Origin: Triticum aestivum
Taxonomy: Eukaryota > Streptophyta > Magnoliopsida > Poales > Poaceae
Direction of reading: 5' to 3'
DNA length: 64,000 nucleotides
NCBI RefSeq assembly: GCF_018294505.1
Contig: NC_057809.1
Location: 415,680,959-415,744,958 of the forward strand
Part shown: positions 11,579-22,257 of the stretch, piece by piece
Layout: each line of letters opens with the position of its first letter
Numbering within the stretch: position 1 is the first letter of the stretch
The notes under the pieces: model-generated
Seen by the model: the letters and a program-made list of their open reading frames with translations, nothing else
The model's database searches: none
What the model was told of the DNA's origin: nothing
Made by a program: the position numbers and the translations under genes

Positions 11579-11739
11579 CTCCCTCCGGTCCTAAATATTT
11601 GTCTTTTTAGAGATTTCAAAAGGACTACTACATACGGATGTATATAGACATATTTTAGAGTGTAGATTCACTCATTTTGCTCCATATGTAGTCACTTGTT
11701 GAAATCTCTAAAAAGACAAATATTTAGGAACGGGGGGAG
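11579..11739. mobile_element. Stowaway-type MITE
   Basis: A 161-bp element with inverted termini (CTCCCTCCGGTCCTAAATAT on the left, TTTAGGAACGGGGGGAG on the right) and TA duplications at 11577-11578 and 11740-11741. The inverted arms extend inward over GTCTTTTTAGAGATTTC and its complement. It is inserted in the non-coding DNA between CACTA exon modules 3 and 4. Confidence 0.93.
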
Positions 11740-11882
11740 TATGATAGAGAAACCAAACATGTGGCATTCACACAAAGAAAATCTAAAGTAAATTGATGAC
11801 ATATAAGATCAATAATGTAAGCAATGCGAGGCGCCATATGCATGATATGACCAACATCAGCATGCCAGGTTAGAGCAAACAC

Positions 11883-12080
11883 CTCAGGTGGTAAACAGGA
11901 GTGGTCGGCTCCCTCTGAATCCCCATCTGAACAGTTATCTTCCTCTGGAATATAATCTGGAATGGAGGGAGGGGGCACTTCAGCCACCATGGAGCGGCGT
12001 CTGCATGACATTGTATTCCCATGCAACAGTCTTCTCTTTTTCTCTACATGTTCAGTACGATTGTGTACAATAGCTGACAT
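11883..12080 (-). pseudogene. CACTA-associated protein, exon module 4 with ATG
   Basis: The first exon of this minus-strand group that starts with ATG (12080). It encodes MSAIVHNRTEHVEKKRRLLH, a basic stretch, then an acidic tract (EEDNCSDGDSEGADHS) ending at donor CTGAG|GTGTTTG. The acidic tract and donor match modules 2 and 3. An additional upstream exon relic may exist near 12450-12640 and a related one near 13140-13294 (both Ser/Pro-rich on the minus strand). Confidence 0.45.
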
Positions 12081-12639
12081 GCATAATAAAAAATTAGTTA
12101 GGTTTTGTAAGGCCTAAGGGGTGCATGCAGAAATCAAGACTGATGGTAGCAAATGAGTGGATAGATCCAAAACTAGTGATAGTAGGTAGATTATAGCTTC
12201 AGTTTAAAAAGATAGACAATGGATCATCTACTATTTGTTGCCCACCCAACATGAACCACATAGAAGACCCCAGATGAACCAGATAGTAGACAAATACTAT
12301 TCGTTGCTGCCTCGATATGAGACCCATGGGCATTTTAAAACTCAAGTTTGAACGATAAAGTAGCAGGTAATAATAACCGATGTATAACGTAATAAAACAC
12401 GAAAGATTGTGACCTCTCTTCCGGAACTCAGGTTCATCTACTCAGTCGATGATGGTAATGCAGTTGGCGTGGCTGCCGGTAACGGGGAAGATGATCGGAG
12501 GAGGTGAAAGAAAGTTTGCATGGGGAATCTGTGTTGTAGTGAACGCTTCTGTCGATGGTGCACCTCGGGTGGGGTGGATGACGACACGGCAGGAGCAGGA
12601 CATAACACACAGAGTTTTCATTGACGCCTATCTGAAAAT

Positions 12640-13060
12640 GAAGTAAATCTGTAAGGGCTCCTTAGAATTGGAGGATTCCAAACACAGGGACAGGAAAAAC
12701 GTAGGAATAGGATAGGAATGCACATGCAAAAAAAGCATTTGGAAACATAGGGTTTCTGCGAACCTCGGTGTTTGATTCACATGAATTGGAAGAACACACG
12801 AATGGAGAAACATGGTCAAATTAAAGTCAAACCACGTGAAAAGTGAAAAAATAAGAATCTTATTATGACAGTAATGCAATTAGTCCTGTTCTTCATGCAT
12901 ATTAATTTGAAAAGGACGTCCAATTGGATATTAAAATTCCTACCATTTTTCTTTGAAAGAGACACCAAAGGAAAAAAAATCCTGCAGTTTTGCTTTGCTC
13001 CACTCCTAACCAAATGCATGAATAGTAGTACCATAGTAGTTCCATAGCAAAGGATCCCTG
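12640..13060. repeat. A/T-rich segment, possible degenerate MITE
   Basis: The segment opens with GGCTCCTTAGAATTGGAGGA and has short imperfect inverted similarity to its right side. I could not define termini or a target duplication. No coding signal. Confidence 0.2.
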
Positions 13061-13139
13061 AGGGATTGACATGAATGCAGAGTAACAAAGTGATGCAACG
13101 AGTGTACAACCTCTTTGGCATAGCCTTGTCGACCTCAGC

Positions 13140-13294
13140 ATCAGTGGGTTGGACGTGGAGGATAGTGATGCTGGTGTGACTGTAGGAGGCGGGGAAGAAG
13201 ATCTGAGGCCTCTAGAAACGGCACCGATGGTACTGCTCCGCTGTGATGGACGGTTCCGTTGTTGGAGCAGCTCCGGTGAGGTGTACGGCGGCAA
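13140..13294 (-). pseudogene. CACTA-associated first-exon-like relic
   Basis: Minus-strand stretch with an ATG at 13294: MPPYTSPELLQQRNRPSQRS followed by a Ser/Pro-rich run. It resembles a second Ser/Pro-rich relic at ~12450-12640, as if the first exon was also duplicated. The product is unknown. Confidence 0.3.
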
Positions 13295-13324
13295 GGTTGA
13301 AGCAAGACAAGATAGGCAACGTTA

Positions 13325-13430
13325 ATCTGAAGTGGGACTCTAATATCATCTGTAATAGATGATGTAAAATACATCACCAAAAAGTGCTAGATGTAAAATG
13401 CATCAGCCGCGCCACGGCCGCTCCTACAAA
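13325..13430. repeat. Short repeat with ATGTAAAATNCATCA units
   Basis: Contains ATCATCTGTAATAGATGAT (a palindrome) and two copies of GATGTAAAATNCATCA. This type of phrase occurs in grass MITEs as I recall. The right boundary is cut by family C. Confidence 0.35.
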
Positions 13431-13777
13431 TGTTGTAAATACTGTTTACTCCTCTTGTATGCACTGTATGCCACTGTTGGTGACCCCTTGGACATATAGA
13501 AGGAGGCCCAAGGCCTAGCTACAAGATGGGGGACCAGCTAGCCCAGTTCATACGGGTATCTATTGTGTACTATTCATCACATAGCGCTCTTGGAGCCAGA
13601 GCCCAAGAACACAGAATATACACTCAAGCAGGACTAGGGTTTTACTCTTCTAAGCGGCCCGAACCTGGGTAAAAATCCCCTCGCGCTGATCGCTAGACCT
13701 GCTCTTTGCACAACTCTTCACCCCCGCCAACCGTAGTAGGGGTCCTCGGGATCCCATAGGTGTCCTTTTCCCCGACA
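13431..13777 (+). repeat. 5' LTR of family C, left end missing
   Basis: From 13451 the sequence matches the LTR at 15996-16322 closely and without length change (327 bp each). It ends CCCCGACA. The 3' LTR has ~39 further bases on its left (TGTCAGTGATAAGG start) that have no convincing counterpart here. The 5' LTR therefore seems truncated at about 13431-13450, and the exact start is uncertain. Confidence 0.7.
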
Positions 13778-13800
13778 TCTTTGGCGCGCCAGGCAGGGGG
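13778..13800 (+). promoter_or_regulatory. Primer-binding site of family C
   Basis: TTTGGCGCGCCAGGCAGGGG directly follows the 5' LTR end. The same type of signal, TTTGGCCCGCTAGGTAGGG, adjoins the 5' LTR of family D on the minus strand. Confidence 0.6.
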
Positions 13801-13869
13801 GAAAGGCTGTGCAAATCTGGTCTAGCAGTTAGCGCGTCAGTTTCTTCAAGATCATCATCATCACCTTCC

Positions 13870-14076
13870 ATGGAGCCCAAGAAAAAGGGCTCCAGGATGA
13901 TGAAGCCTTCCACATACAAACTTCCTTCACCCACGCCTGCGGGTGGCGCGGGCGGCGCTAGCACCGCGGACGGCGTGGCTGCTGTGGTAGGCACGACCAG
14001 CATAGGCGGCATGGTCGCCGTGCCCGCTGCATCAAGAGCGGGCGATGGAGATGCTGGAGGCGGTCATCTTTCGTGA
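13870..14076 (+). pseudogene. Family C gag-position ORF fragment
   Basis: The ORF starts about 90 bp after the primer site with MEPKKKGSRMMKPSTYKLPS and runs into a Gly/Ala-rich stretch before a stop. The position suggests the start of a gag-type ORF. No nucleocapsid, protease, RT or integrase follows. From 14100 to 15956 I see only non-coding DNA with loosely repeated phrases (TGAAGTTCT, AGCCTTCCCGGC, GCAAGTTCCTTGC), so the element is non-autonomous. Confidence 0.35.
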
Positions 14077-14799
14077 CCCCCGACCAAATTTCTTCACCAA
14101 CAATGGCGTCTTCTTCGCCATCATCACAATTCAGAGGAAGCTAAGTTCCAAAACTTTAATTACATCATGTTGCATAGTCTTATCCTTAATGACGTTTTTT
14201 GCACATAACCTGTGCGCAAAGGAGCACATTTGGAATATTCTGCACTCTAGGTTGTTCAGGTCCGGCTAGCAACGCCTATGCATCCGTGTTTATTTTCGAT
14301 GTGTTAAGCCCCTGGCAAGGCAGCATTCTCTTTCGGGTGCTAACTAGGACCTGATCCTAAGCTCCATTGACTAGAACGTGCATAACCAGGCGATATTCCG
14401 GCAAGCGTAGGGAATAGTTGTGCAAAAAAATAGTCATTTAAGGAAAATACTTAACAAGTTTTTGTTTATTTGAGATTTCTGCACAAACCCGCATGCTAAG
14501 GAACCTTCTCGGGGCTAGTTGCGCTCCATGTTGCCTCAAGACCACTCGGCAACTTGTGCAACTGCACTAGAACCAGGAAGGCAAAACTTTCCGGGAGGCG
14601 ATGTTCCCGAGTAGCTGCTAAGGGCCCGTTCCCTCAAGCGTTGTTGACTAGATCATATGCACCGGAAAGCATTCTAGCAGGCACAGGGAATATTTAGCAG
14701 AAGTCAAAATTTACAAGTAAGTTAAGTGCAATTTGGATACTAATTTACTTGTCATATTTAAACGTATTATGGCCCGGGGGCTGGCAACGCCCTTAGGAC

Positions 14800-15740
14800 C
14801 AATCTTTTTGGTGTCAAGAACGATGAAGTTCTTCACCATAAGCCTTCCCGGCAATGATCTTGCTGGGAGCCGGTATCAAGGATGATGAAGTTCTTTGCCA
14901 TGAGCCTTCCCGGCGGTGTTGAGAACTCCGGAGTTCTCCACTGAAATCGGGCATCGAGAACGTCAAAGTTCTCTGCTGAAGATAAAAGCCTTCCTAGTGA
15001 CAAGCTTGCCGGAAGCCGGCGTTGAGAACGTCAAAAGTCTTCGCTAAAAACATAAGAATTCTCGGCAACAGCCTTGCCGGGAGCAAGAAAGGAAACAAAA
15101 CCACACTCTAGCATCAAGATCTATAGAGTTCTCTGCCATAAAATTTCCATGGAAGCAGACTCGTGGGCTGGCCAACGCCTTTGGAAGCAACCTTTTTGGG
15201 TAACATGGTTAAACACTATCATGACCCATGCAAAATTTGGCCCCAACTCCCGTGTCGAGCTCTTAGAGATCTCCGCTGAAACTGGGCCTGGGGGCTGTGT
15301 TGGTCTAATGAGAACTAGGGTCCCACTAACCTTTAAAGATTGGCCATGACAGTGCTCAGCAATGCCCGGCAATCATTTCGCCGACAAGCACTACTACCGC
15401 GTGAGGAGCGTCTCTCCCACGGCATGGATCAACACTCAAGCACACCAACCAGAAGGTTCCCCAGAAAGGTACCCCCTGCCGGGATAGTCTGGCGGGGTCG
15501 AGACCACGCCCGGGATCGAGTCCAAGCTACTTCAGCAGAGTCTCTAGGGCCTCCAAACCAGACCTCGGTGAGCCTTAGATCGACAAGCAAGTTCCTTGCC
15601 ACCCTCCAAGCCAGACCCCTGAAAGCCTCGGATCGACAAGCAAGTTCCTTGTTGCCCTCCAAGCCAGACCCCGTCAAGCCTCGGATCAGTAAGCAAGTTG
15701 CTTGCCGCCCGGCAAGCTTCGTACCGGCAAGCAAAGTTCC
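14800..15740 (+). repeat. Degenerate internal repeats of family C
   Basis: Two repeat styles follow each other: units around GAACGTCAAAGTTCTCTGC with AGCCTTCCCGGC (14815-15090), and units around GATCGACAAGCAAGTTCCTTG with CCCTCCAAGCCAGACCCC (15560-15740, three close copies). No ORF is conserved across units. Confidence 0.5.
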
Positions 15741-15956
15741 TTGCCAGCGCTCTATATCAATGATAGGCACGTCATTAGATAGATGAGGACTGCATGGCCA
15801 CGTATTCATCCACCGCTCTAGAACTACCTATATTGGAGTCTTCCCAAGCATGTGTCAAGATGGCATGGCTAGATGCTCAAGCGGTGGTGACTAGGTAGGC
15901 TACTTTCCTGCTGACCGAATAGAAGCCATGCACCCAAGCGGGGCATTTAAATTCAT

Positions 15957-16322
15957 TGTCAGTGATAAGGATGGTCACACTATAGTGACTTTACACCTCT
16001 TGTATGCACCGTATGTCACTGTTGGTGACCCCTTGGACATATAGAAGGAGGCTCAAGGCCTAGCTACAAGAGGGGGGACCGGCTAGCCCAGTTCATACGG
16101 GTAGCTGCTGTGTACTATTCATCACATAGAGCTCATGGAGCCAGAGCCCAAAAACACAGAATATGCACTCAAGCAGGACTAGGGTTTTACACTTCCGAGC
16201 GGCCCAAACCTGGGTAAAAATCCCCTCGCGCTGATCGGTATACCTGCTCTTTGCACAACTCTTCAGCCCCACCAACCGTAGTAGGGGTCCCCGGGATCCC
16301 ATAGGTGTCGTTTTCCCCGACA
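15957..16322 (+). repeat. 3' LTR of family C
   Basis: A 366-bp LTR from TGTCAGTGATAAGG to CCCCGACA. Immediately to its right begins mid-LTR sequence of an Athila-lineage element. No target duplication could be matched across the family C element. Confidence 0.75.
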
Positions 16323-16778
16323 CCGGAAAAGGCCCCTAGATGGGATCTCACGGGTACAGAAGGTTGCGGCAGTGGAAAGTGTTTTCATGGCTCTCCTGAT
16401 TGGTTTTGGAATATATGAGAATATATAGGCGGAAGAAATAGGTCAGTGGAGTCACGAGGGGCCCAGAAGGGTGGGGGCGCGCCATCCGTTCTTGTGGCTG
16501 CCTCATGGCTTCCCTGAATTGCACTCCAAGTCCTCTTGATGTCTTTTGGTCCAAGAAAAATCATCGCAAAAGTTTCATTCTGTTTGGACTCTGTTTGGTA
16601 TTCCTTTTATGCGAAACTCTAAAACAATGAAAAAACAGAAGCTGGCACTGGGCTCTAGGTTAATAGGTTAGTCCCAAAAGTAATATAAAATAACATATTA
16701 ATGCATATAAAACATCCAACACAGATAATATAATAGCATGGAACAATAAAAAATTATAGATATGTTGGAGACGTATCA
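16323..16778 (-). repeat. 3' LTR of Athila-lineage element, truncated
   Basis: 456 bp that match 21772-22229 at high identity, ending at the LTR start (TGATACGTCTCCAACATATC on the minus strand). The remaining ~1.1 kb of this LTR, present at 20653-21771, is missing. A purine-rich tract (AAGCTTGGGGATTC, minus) lies just inside, as expected for a 3' LTR. Confidence 0.85.
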
Positions 16779-19556
16779 AGAATCCCCAAGCTTAATTCCT
16801 GCTTGTCCTTGAGTAGGTAAATGATAAAAACAGAATTTTTGATGTGGAATGCTACCTAACATACTTATCCATGTGATTTTATTTATTGTGGCATGAATGT
16901 TTAGATCCATATTATTCAAAACAAAAGTTTAATATTGACATAAAACAATAATAATTCAAGCATACTAACAGGGCAATTATGTCTTCTCAAAATAACATGT
17001 CCAAAGAAAGCTTATCCCTACAAAATCATATAGTCTAGCTATACTCCATCTTCATCACACAAAATATTTAAATCGTGCACAACCCCGATGACAAGCCAAG
17101 CAATTGTTTCATACTTTTGATGTTGTCAAACTTTTTCAACTTTCACGCAATACATGAGCATGAGCCATGGACATAGCACTATAGGTGGAATAGAAGGTGG
17201 TTGTGGAGAAGACAAAAAGAAGGAGATGTATCAACGGGCTATGGAGATGCCCATCAATATATATCAATGTGAGTGAGTATGGATTGCAATGCAATGGATG
17301 CACTAGATCTATAAGTTTATGAAATCTCAAAAGGAAACTAAGTGGGTGTGCATCCAACTTGCTTGCTCACCAAGACCTAGGGCAATTTGAGGAAGCCCGT
17401 CATTGGAATATACAAGCCAAGTTCTATACTGCAAAGTTCCCACTAGTATATGAAAGTGACAATATAGGAGACTATGTATCATGAAGATCATGGTGCTACT
17501 TTGAAGCACAAGTGTGGTAAAAGGATAGTAGCATTGCCCCTTCTCTCTTTTCTCTCATTTTTTTATTTGGGCCTTCTCACATTTTTTTGGCCTCTTTTTT
17601 TCGTCCGGAGTCTCATCCCGACTTGTGGGGGAATCATAGCCTCCATCATCCTTTCCTCACATGGGACAATGTTGTAGTAATGAATATCATCACACTTTTA
17701 TTTACTTACAACTCAAGAATTACAACTCGATACTTAGAACAAAATATGACTCTTTGTGAATGCCTCCGGCGGTGTACCGGGATGTGCAATGAATCAAGAG
17801 TGACATGTATGAAAGAATTATTAACGGTGGATTTGCCACAAATACGATGTCAACTACATGATCATGCAAAGCAATATGATAATAATGGAGCATGTCATAA
17901 TAAATGGAACGGTGGAAAGTTGCATGGCAATATATCTCGGAATGGCTATGGAAATGCCATAATAGGTAGGCATGGTGGCTGTTTTGAGGAAGGTATATGG
18001 TGGTTTTATGGTACCGGCGAAAGTTGCGCGGTACTAGAGAGGCTAGCAATGGTGGAAGGGTAAGAGTGCGTATAATCCATGGACTCAACATTAGTCATAA
18101 AGAACTCACATACTTATTGTAAAAATCTATTATTTATCGAAACATAGTACTACGCGCATGCTCCTAGGGGATAGATTGGTAGGAAAAGACCATCACTCGT
18201 CCCCAACCGCCACTCATAAGGAAGACAATCAATAAAGAAATCATGCTCCGACTTCATCACATAACGGTTCACCATACGTGCATGCTACGGGAATCATAAA
18301 CTTTAACACAAGTATTTCTCAAATTCACAATTACTCACTAGCATGACTCTAATATCACCATTTTCATATCTCAAAACAATCATAAGGAATCAAACTTCTC
18401 ATAGTATTCAATGTACTTTATATGAAAGTTTTTATTATATCCATCTTGGATGCCTATCATATTAGGACTAATTTTATAACCAAAGCAAATTACCATGCTG
18501 TTTAGAGACTCTAAAAATAATATAAGTGAAGTACAAGAGTTCATCAATTTCTATAGAATAAAACCACCGCCATGCTCTAAAAAGATATAAGTGAAGTACT
18601 AGAGAAATATTGCCTAGCTCAAAAGATATAAGTGAAGCACATAGAGTATTCTAATAAATCACGATTCATGCGTGTCTCTCTCAAAAGGTGTGAACATCAA
18701 CGATGATTGTGGCAAAAAAAATCAAAGACTCAAATCATACAAGACGCTCCAAGCAAAACACATATCATGTGGTGAATAAAAATATAGCCTCAAATAAAGT
18801 TATCGATAGACGAAGACGAAAGAGAGGATGCCTTCGGGGCACCCCCAAGCTTAGGCTCTTGGTTGTCCTTGAATATTACCTTGGGTTGACTTGGGAATCC
18901 CCAAGCTTAGGCTCTTTCCACTCCTTATTACATAGTCCATCAAATCCTTACCCAAAACTTGAAAACTTCACAACACAAAACTCAACAGAAAATCTCATAA
19001 GCTCTGTTAGTATAAGAAAATAAATCACCACTTTTGATACTGCTGTGAACTCATTCTTTATTTATATTGGTGTAATATCTACTGTATTCCAACTTTTCCA
19101 TGGTTCATACCCCCCGATACTAGCCATAGATTTATCAAAATAAGCGAACAACACATAGAAAATAGAATCTGTCAAAAACAGAACAATCTGTAGCATTCTG
19201 GAGATTTCAAATACTTTTGTAGCTTCAAAACTTCTGAAAATTTAGGAAGACCTAAGAAGTTTGTTTTTTAATCTTCTGCAAAAAGAATCAGTATTTTGTC
19301 GCGCTTATGCAAAAAACTAAAATTAATCTGCTGGGTGCAAAAGTTTCTGTTTTTCAGCAAGATCAAATCAACTATCACCGTAAGCCATCCCAAAGGTCTT
19401 ACTTGGCACAAACACTAATTAAGACACAAAACCACATCTAACTAGAGGCTAGATGAATTATTTATTTAAAAACATCAAGGAAAAATATTGGGTTGTCTCC
19501 CAACAAGCGCTTTTCTTTAAATCCTTTTAGTGAGGCATCGATAATTTTAATGATGC

Positions 19557-20402
19557 TCACATGAAAGATAACAATTGAAACATGAAGAGAGCATCATGAA
19601 ACATGTGACAAACAAGTTTAAGTCTAACATGATTCCTATGCATAGGGATTTTATAAGTAAACAAATTATCAAGACAAACAAAAACTACCATATGCAAGGA
19701 AGAAGAAAGAAACAATAGCAATCTCAACATAACGGGAGGTAATTCTGTAACATGAAAATTTCTACGACCATATTTTCCTATCTCGTAATAATTACATGTA
19801 GGATCATTTTCAAATTCAACAATATAGCTATCACATAAAATTTTCTCTTCGTGATCCACTTGCATGCAAAGTTGACACTCTTCCGAAATAGTGGGATTAT
19901 CATAAAATAAAGTCATGACCTCTCCGAACCCACTTTTATCAAAAACTTCATAAGATTGAACATTATCCAAATATGTGGGATCTAAAGTTTACACTCTTAA
20001 AAACCCACTTTCAGTATTATTGCAAACGTTATTATCAATCTCATATTCATCATGGGGCTTAAATAAAATTTCAAGATTGTAAGAAGAGTCACCACAATCA
20101 TGATCATTGCAACAAGTAGTGGAGATAGCAAAACTAGCATCCCCAAGCTTAGGGTTTTGCATATCATTAACACAATTGACATTAATAGAATTTATAATAA
20201 CATCATTGAAATCATGCTTTTCATTCAAGGAGCTATCGTGAATCACTTCATAAATTTCTTCTTTCAACACTTCATCACAATTTTTAGATTCACGAATTTC
20301 AAGCAAAATCTCATAAAGATAATCTAGTGCACTCAACTCACTAGCAATTGGTTCATCATAATTGGATCTTTTAAAAATATTAGCAAGTGGATGAGGATCC
20401 AT
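19557..20402 (-). pseudogene. Gag-position ORF of the non-autonomous Athila-like element
   Basis: An ORF of about 280 codons starts at ATG 20402, 222 nt after the primer site, and is broken by one TAA at ~19987. It begins MDPHPLANIFKRSNYDE, is acidic, carries the repeated phrase ESGF-(G/L)-(R/E)-V, then CxLCMQVDHEEKILCDSYIV, and ends in a hydrophobic stretch (MLRLLLFLSSSLHMVVFVCL) plus a basic tail (IPMHRNHVRLK). I recognise no enzymatic domain. A diverged piece of the same ORF lies at 56889-57410. It may be an accessory protein of the element; the hydrophobic segment allows a membrane role, which is only inference. Confidence 0.55.
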
Positions 20403-20623
20403 ATCAATAGATTTTTAGCAAGCGAAGATGCAAGCAAATAGAAGGCACATGGCAACACAAGCAAATGAAAAGACGAACGGAAGAAGGGCGAAGAAAAGGG
20501 TAAATGTTTTTGAAAATCATTTTAGAAGTAGGGAGAGGAAACTAGAGGCAAATGGCGAATAATGTAATGCAAGAGATGATAGTTTATGATGGGTACTTGG
20601 TATGTCTTGACTTGTCGTAGATC

Positions 20624-20641
20624 TCCCCGGCAATGGCGCCA
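20624..20641 (-). promoter_or_regulatory. Primer-binding site (tRNA-Asp type)
   Basis: Minus strand TGGCGCCATTGCCGGGGA, one base off the TGGCGCCGTTGCCGGGG signal of Athila-lineage elements, complementary to the 3' end of tRNA-Asp. It lies 11 bp from the LTR end and fixes the element orientation as minus. Confidence 0.85.
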
Positions 20642-20652
20642 GAAATTCTTCC

Positions 20653-22229
20653 TGCTACTTCTTGAGCTTGCATTGGTTTTTCACTTGAAGAGGAAAGGGT
20701 GATGTAGCAAAGTAGAGTAAGTATTTCCCTCAGTTTTGAGAACCAAGGTATCAATCCAGTAGGAGACAACAAACAAGTCACCGAATACCTGCACAAACGA
20801 TCAAACAAACTTGCACCCAATGCGATAAAGGGGTTGTCAATCCCTTCACGGTTATTTGCAAAATTGAGATCTGATAGAGATAAATAAACGGTAAAGTAAA
20901 TATTTTTGGTATTTTTGGTTTATAGATCAGAAAGTAAAAGATTGCAAAGGAAGTAAATAGGAAACTAATATTGCAGATCGGAAACTTATATGATGGAAAA
21001 TAGACCCGGGGCCATAGGTTTCACTTGTGACTTCTCTCAAGATAGGAAACATTATGGTGGGTGAACAAATTACTGTCGAGCAATTGATAGAAAAGCACAG
21101 AGTTATGACGATATCTAAGGCAATGATCATGAATATAGGCATCACGTCCGTGTCAAGTAGACCGACTCTTGCCTGCATCTACTACTATTACTCCACACAT
21201 CGAACGACTGCTGCCTGCATCTAGAGTTTTAAGTTCATGAATAACGGAGTAACACATTAAGTAAGATGACATGACGTAGCAGGATAAACTCAAGCAATAT
21301 GATGAAAACCCCATCTTGTTATCCTCGTTGGCAACAATACAATATGTGCCTTGCTGCCCCTACTATCATTGGGAAAGGACACCGCAAGATTGAACCCAAA
21401 GCTAAGCACTTCTCCCATTGCAAGGAAAACCAATCTAGTTGGCCAAACCAAATCGATAGTTCAAAGAGACTTGCAAAGATATCAAATCATGCATATAAGA
21501 ATTCAGAGGGGATTCTAATAATAATCATAGCTAAGCTGATCATAAATCCACAATTCATCGGATCTCGGCAAACACACCACAAAAAAGTATTACATCGAAT
21601 AGATCTCCAAGAACATCGAGGAGAACATGGTATTGAGAATCAAAGAGAGAATAAGCCATCTAGCTACTAGTTATGGACCCATAGGTCTGTGGTAAACTAC
21701 TCACGCTTCATCGGAAGGGCAATGGTGTTGATGTAGAAGCCCTCCTTGATCGAATCCCCCTCCGGCAGGACGCCGGAAAAGGCCCCTGGATGGGATCTCA
21801 TGGGTACAGAAGGTTCCGGCGGTGGAAAAGTGTGTTCGTGGCTCTCCAGATTGGTTTTGGAATATATGAGAATATATAGGCAGAAGAAATAGGTCGGTGG
21901 AGTCACGAGGGGCCCACAAAGGTGGGGGCGCGCCGTCCGTCCTTGTGGCTGTCTCGTGGCTTCCCTGACTTGCACTCCAAGTCCTCTGGATGTCTTTTGG
22001 TCCAAGAAAAATCATCGTGAAAGTTTCATTCCGTTTGGACTCCGTTTGGTATTCCTTTTCTGCAAAACTCTAAAACAAGGAAAAAACAGAAACTAGCACT
22101 AGGCTCTAGGTTAATAGGTTAGTCCCAAAAATAATATAAAATAAAATATTAATGCATATAAAACATCCAAATCAGATAATATAATAGCATGGAACAATCA
22201 CAAATTATAGATACATTGGAGACGTATCA
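20653..22229 (-). repeat. 5' LTR of Athila-lineage element
   Basis: A 1577-bp LTR that starts TGATACGTCTCCAATGTATC and ends AAGTAGCA on the minus strand. It contains the typical stretches of the Sabrina/WHAM type. A 5-bp target duplication cannot be tested because the other side is missing. Confidence 0.88.
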
Positions 22230-22257
22230 TGCCCCCGATGAACTATTCACTGACAAT

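Larger units (their letters stand above)
7967..13430. mobile_element. CACTA transposon, left part only
   Basis: The left end is CACTACAAAAAAGACACTTC, the usual CACTA start in Triticeae. It is inserted in the PF04195 ORF with a possible 3-bp target AAG. It is followed by ~400 bp of terminal sequence, a subterminal GGCCCA array, A/T-rich non-coding DNA and minus-strand exon relics. No matching right terminus (ending TAGTG with the inverted repeat) is found before family C starts, so the right end appears to be lost at a deletion breakpoint near 13430. No DDE transposase is visible, so this copy is non-autonomous or gutted. Confidence 0.75.
16779..20652 (-). mobile_element. Interior of non-autonomous Athila-lineage element
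   Basis: 3.9 kb of mostly A/T-rich non-coding DNA between the two LTRs, containing several CCCCAAGCTTAGGCTCTT phrases (18845, 18900). No gag, protease, RT or integrase is seen. The only coding relic is near the primer site (19557-20402). The layout and LTR style resemble Sabrina/WHAM-type Triticeae elements; the name is from memory. Confidence 0.75.

Noticed and set aside
12525..12541. TGTGTTGTAGTG as the right CACTA terminus
   Set aside because: It lacks the inverted copy of the left terminal bases (GTGTCTTTTTTGTAGTG expected) and lies inside a Ser/Pro-rich exon relic.
17587..18063. 158-codon plus-strand frame in the Athila-like interior
   Set aside because: It runs opposite to the element, has low-complexity composition and no domain; it lies in a region I regard as non-coding in this element type.
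18703..19023. 106-codon plus-strand frame near the CCCCAAGCTTAGG phrases
   Set aside because: Antisense in the Athila-like non-coding interior; the repeated phrase resembles purine-tract duplication, not a gene.
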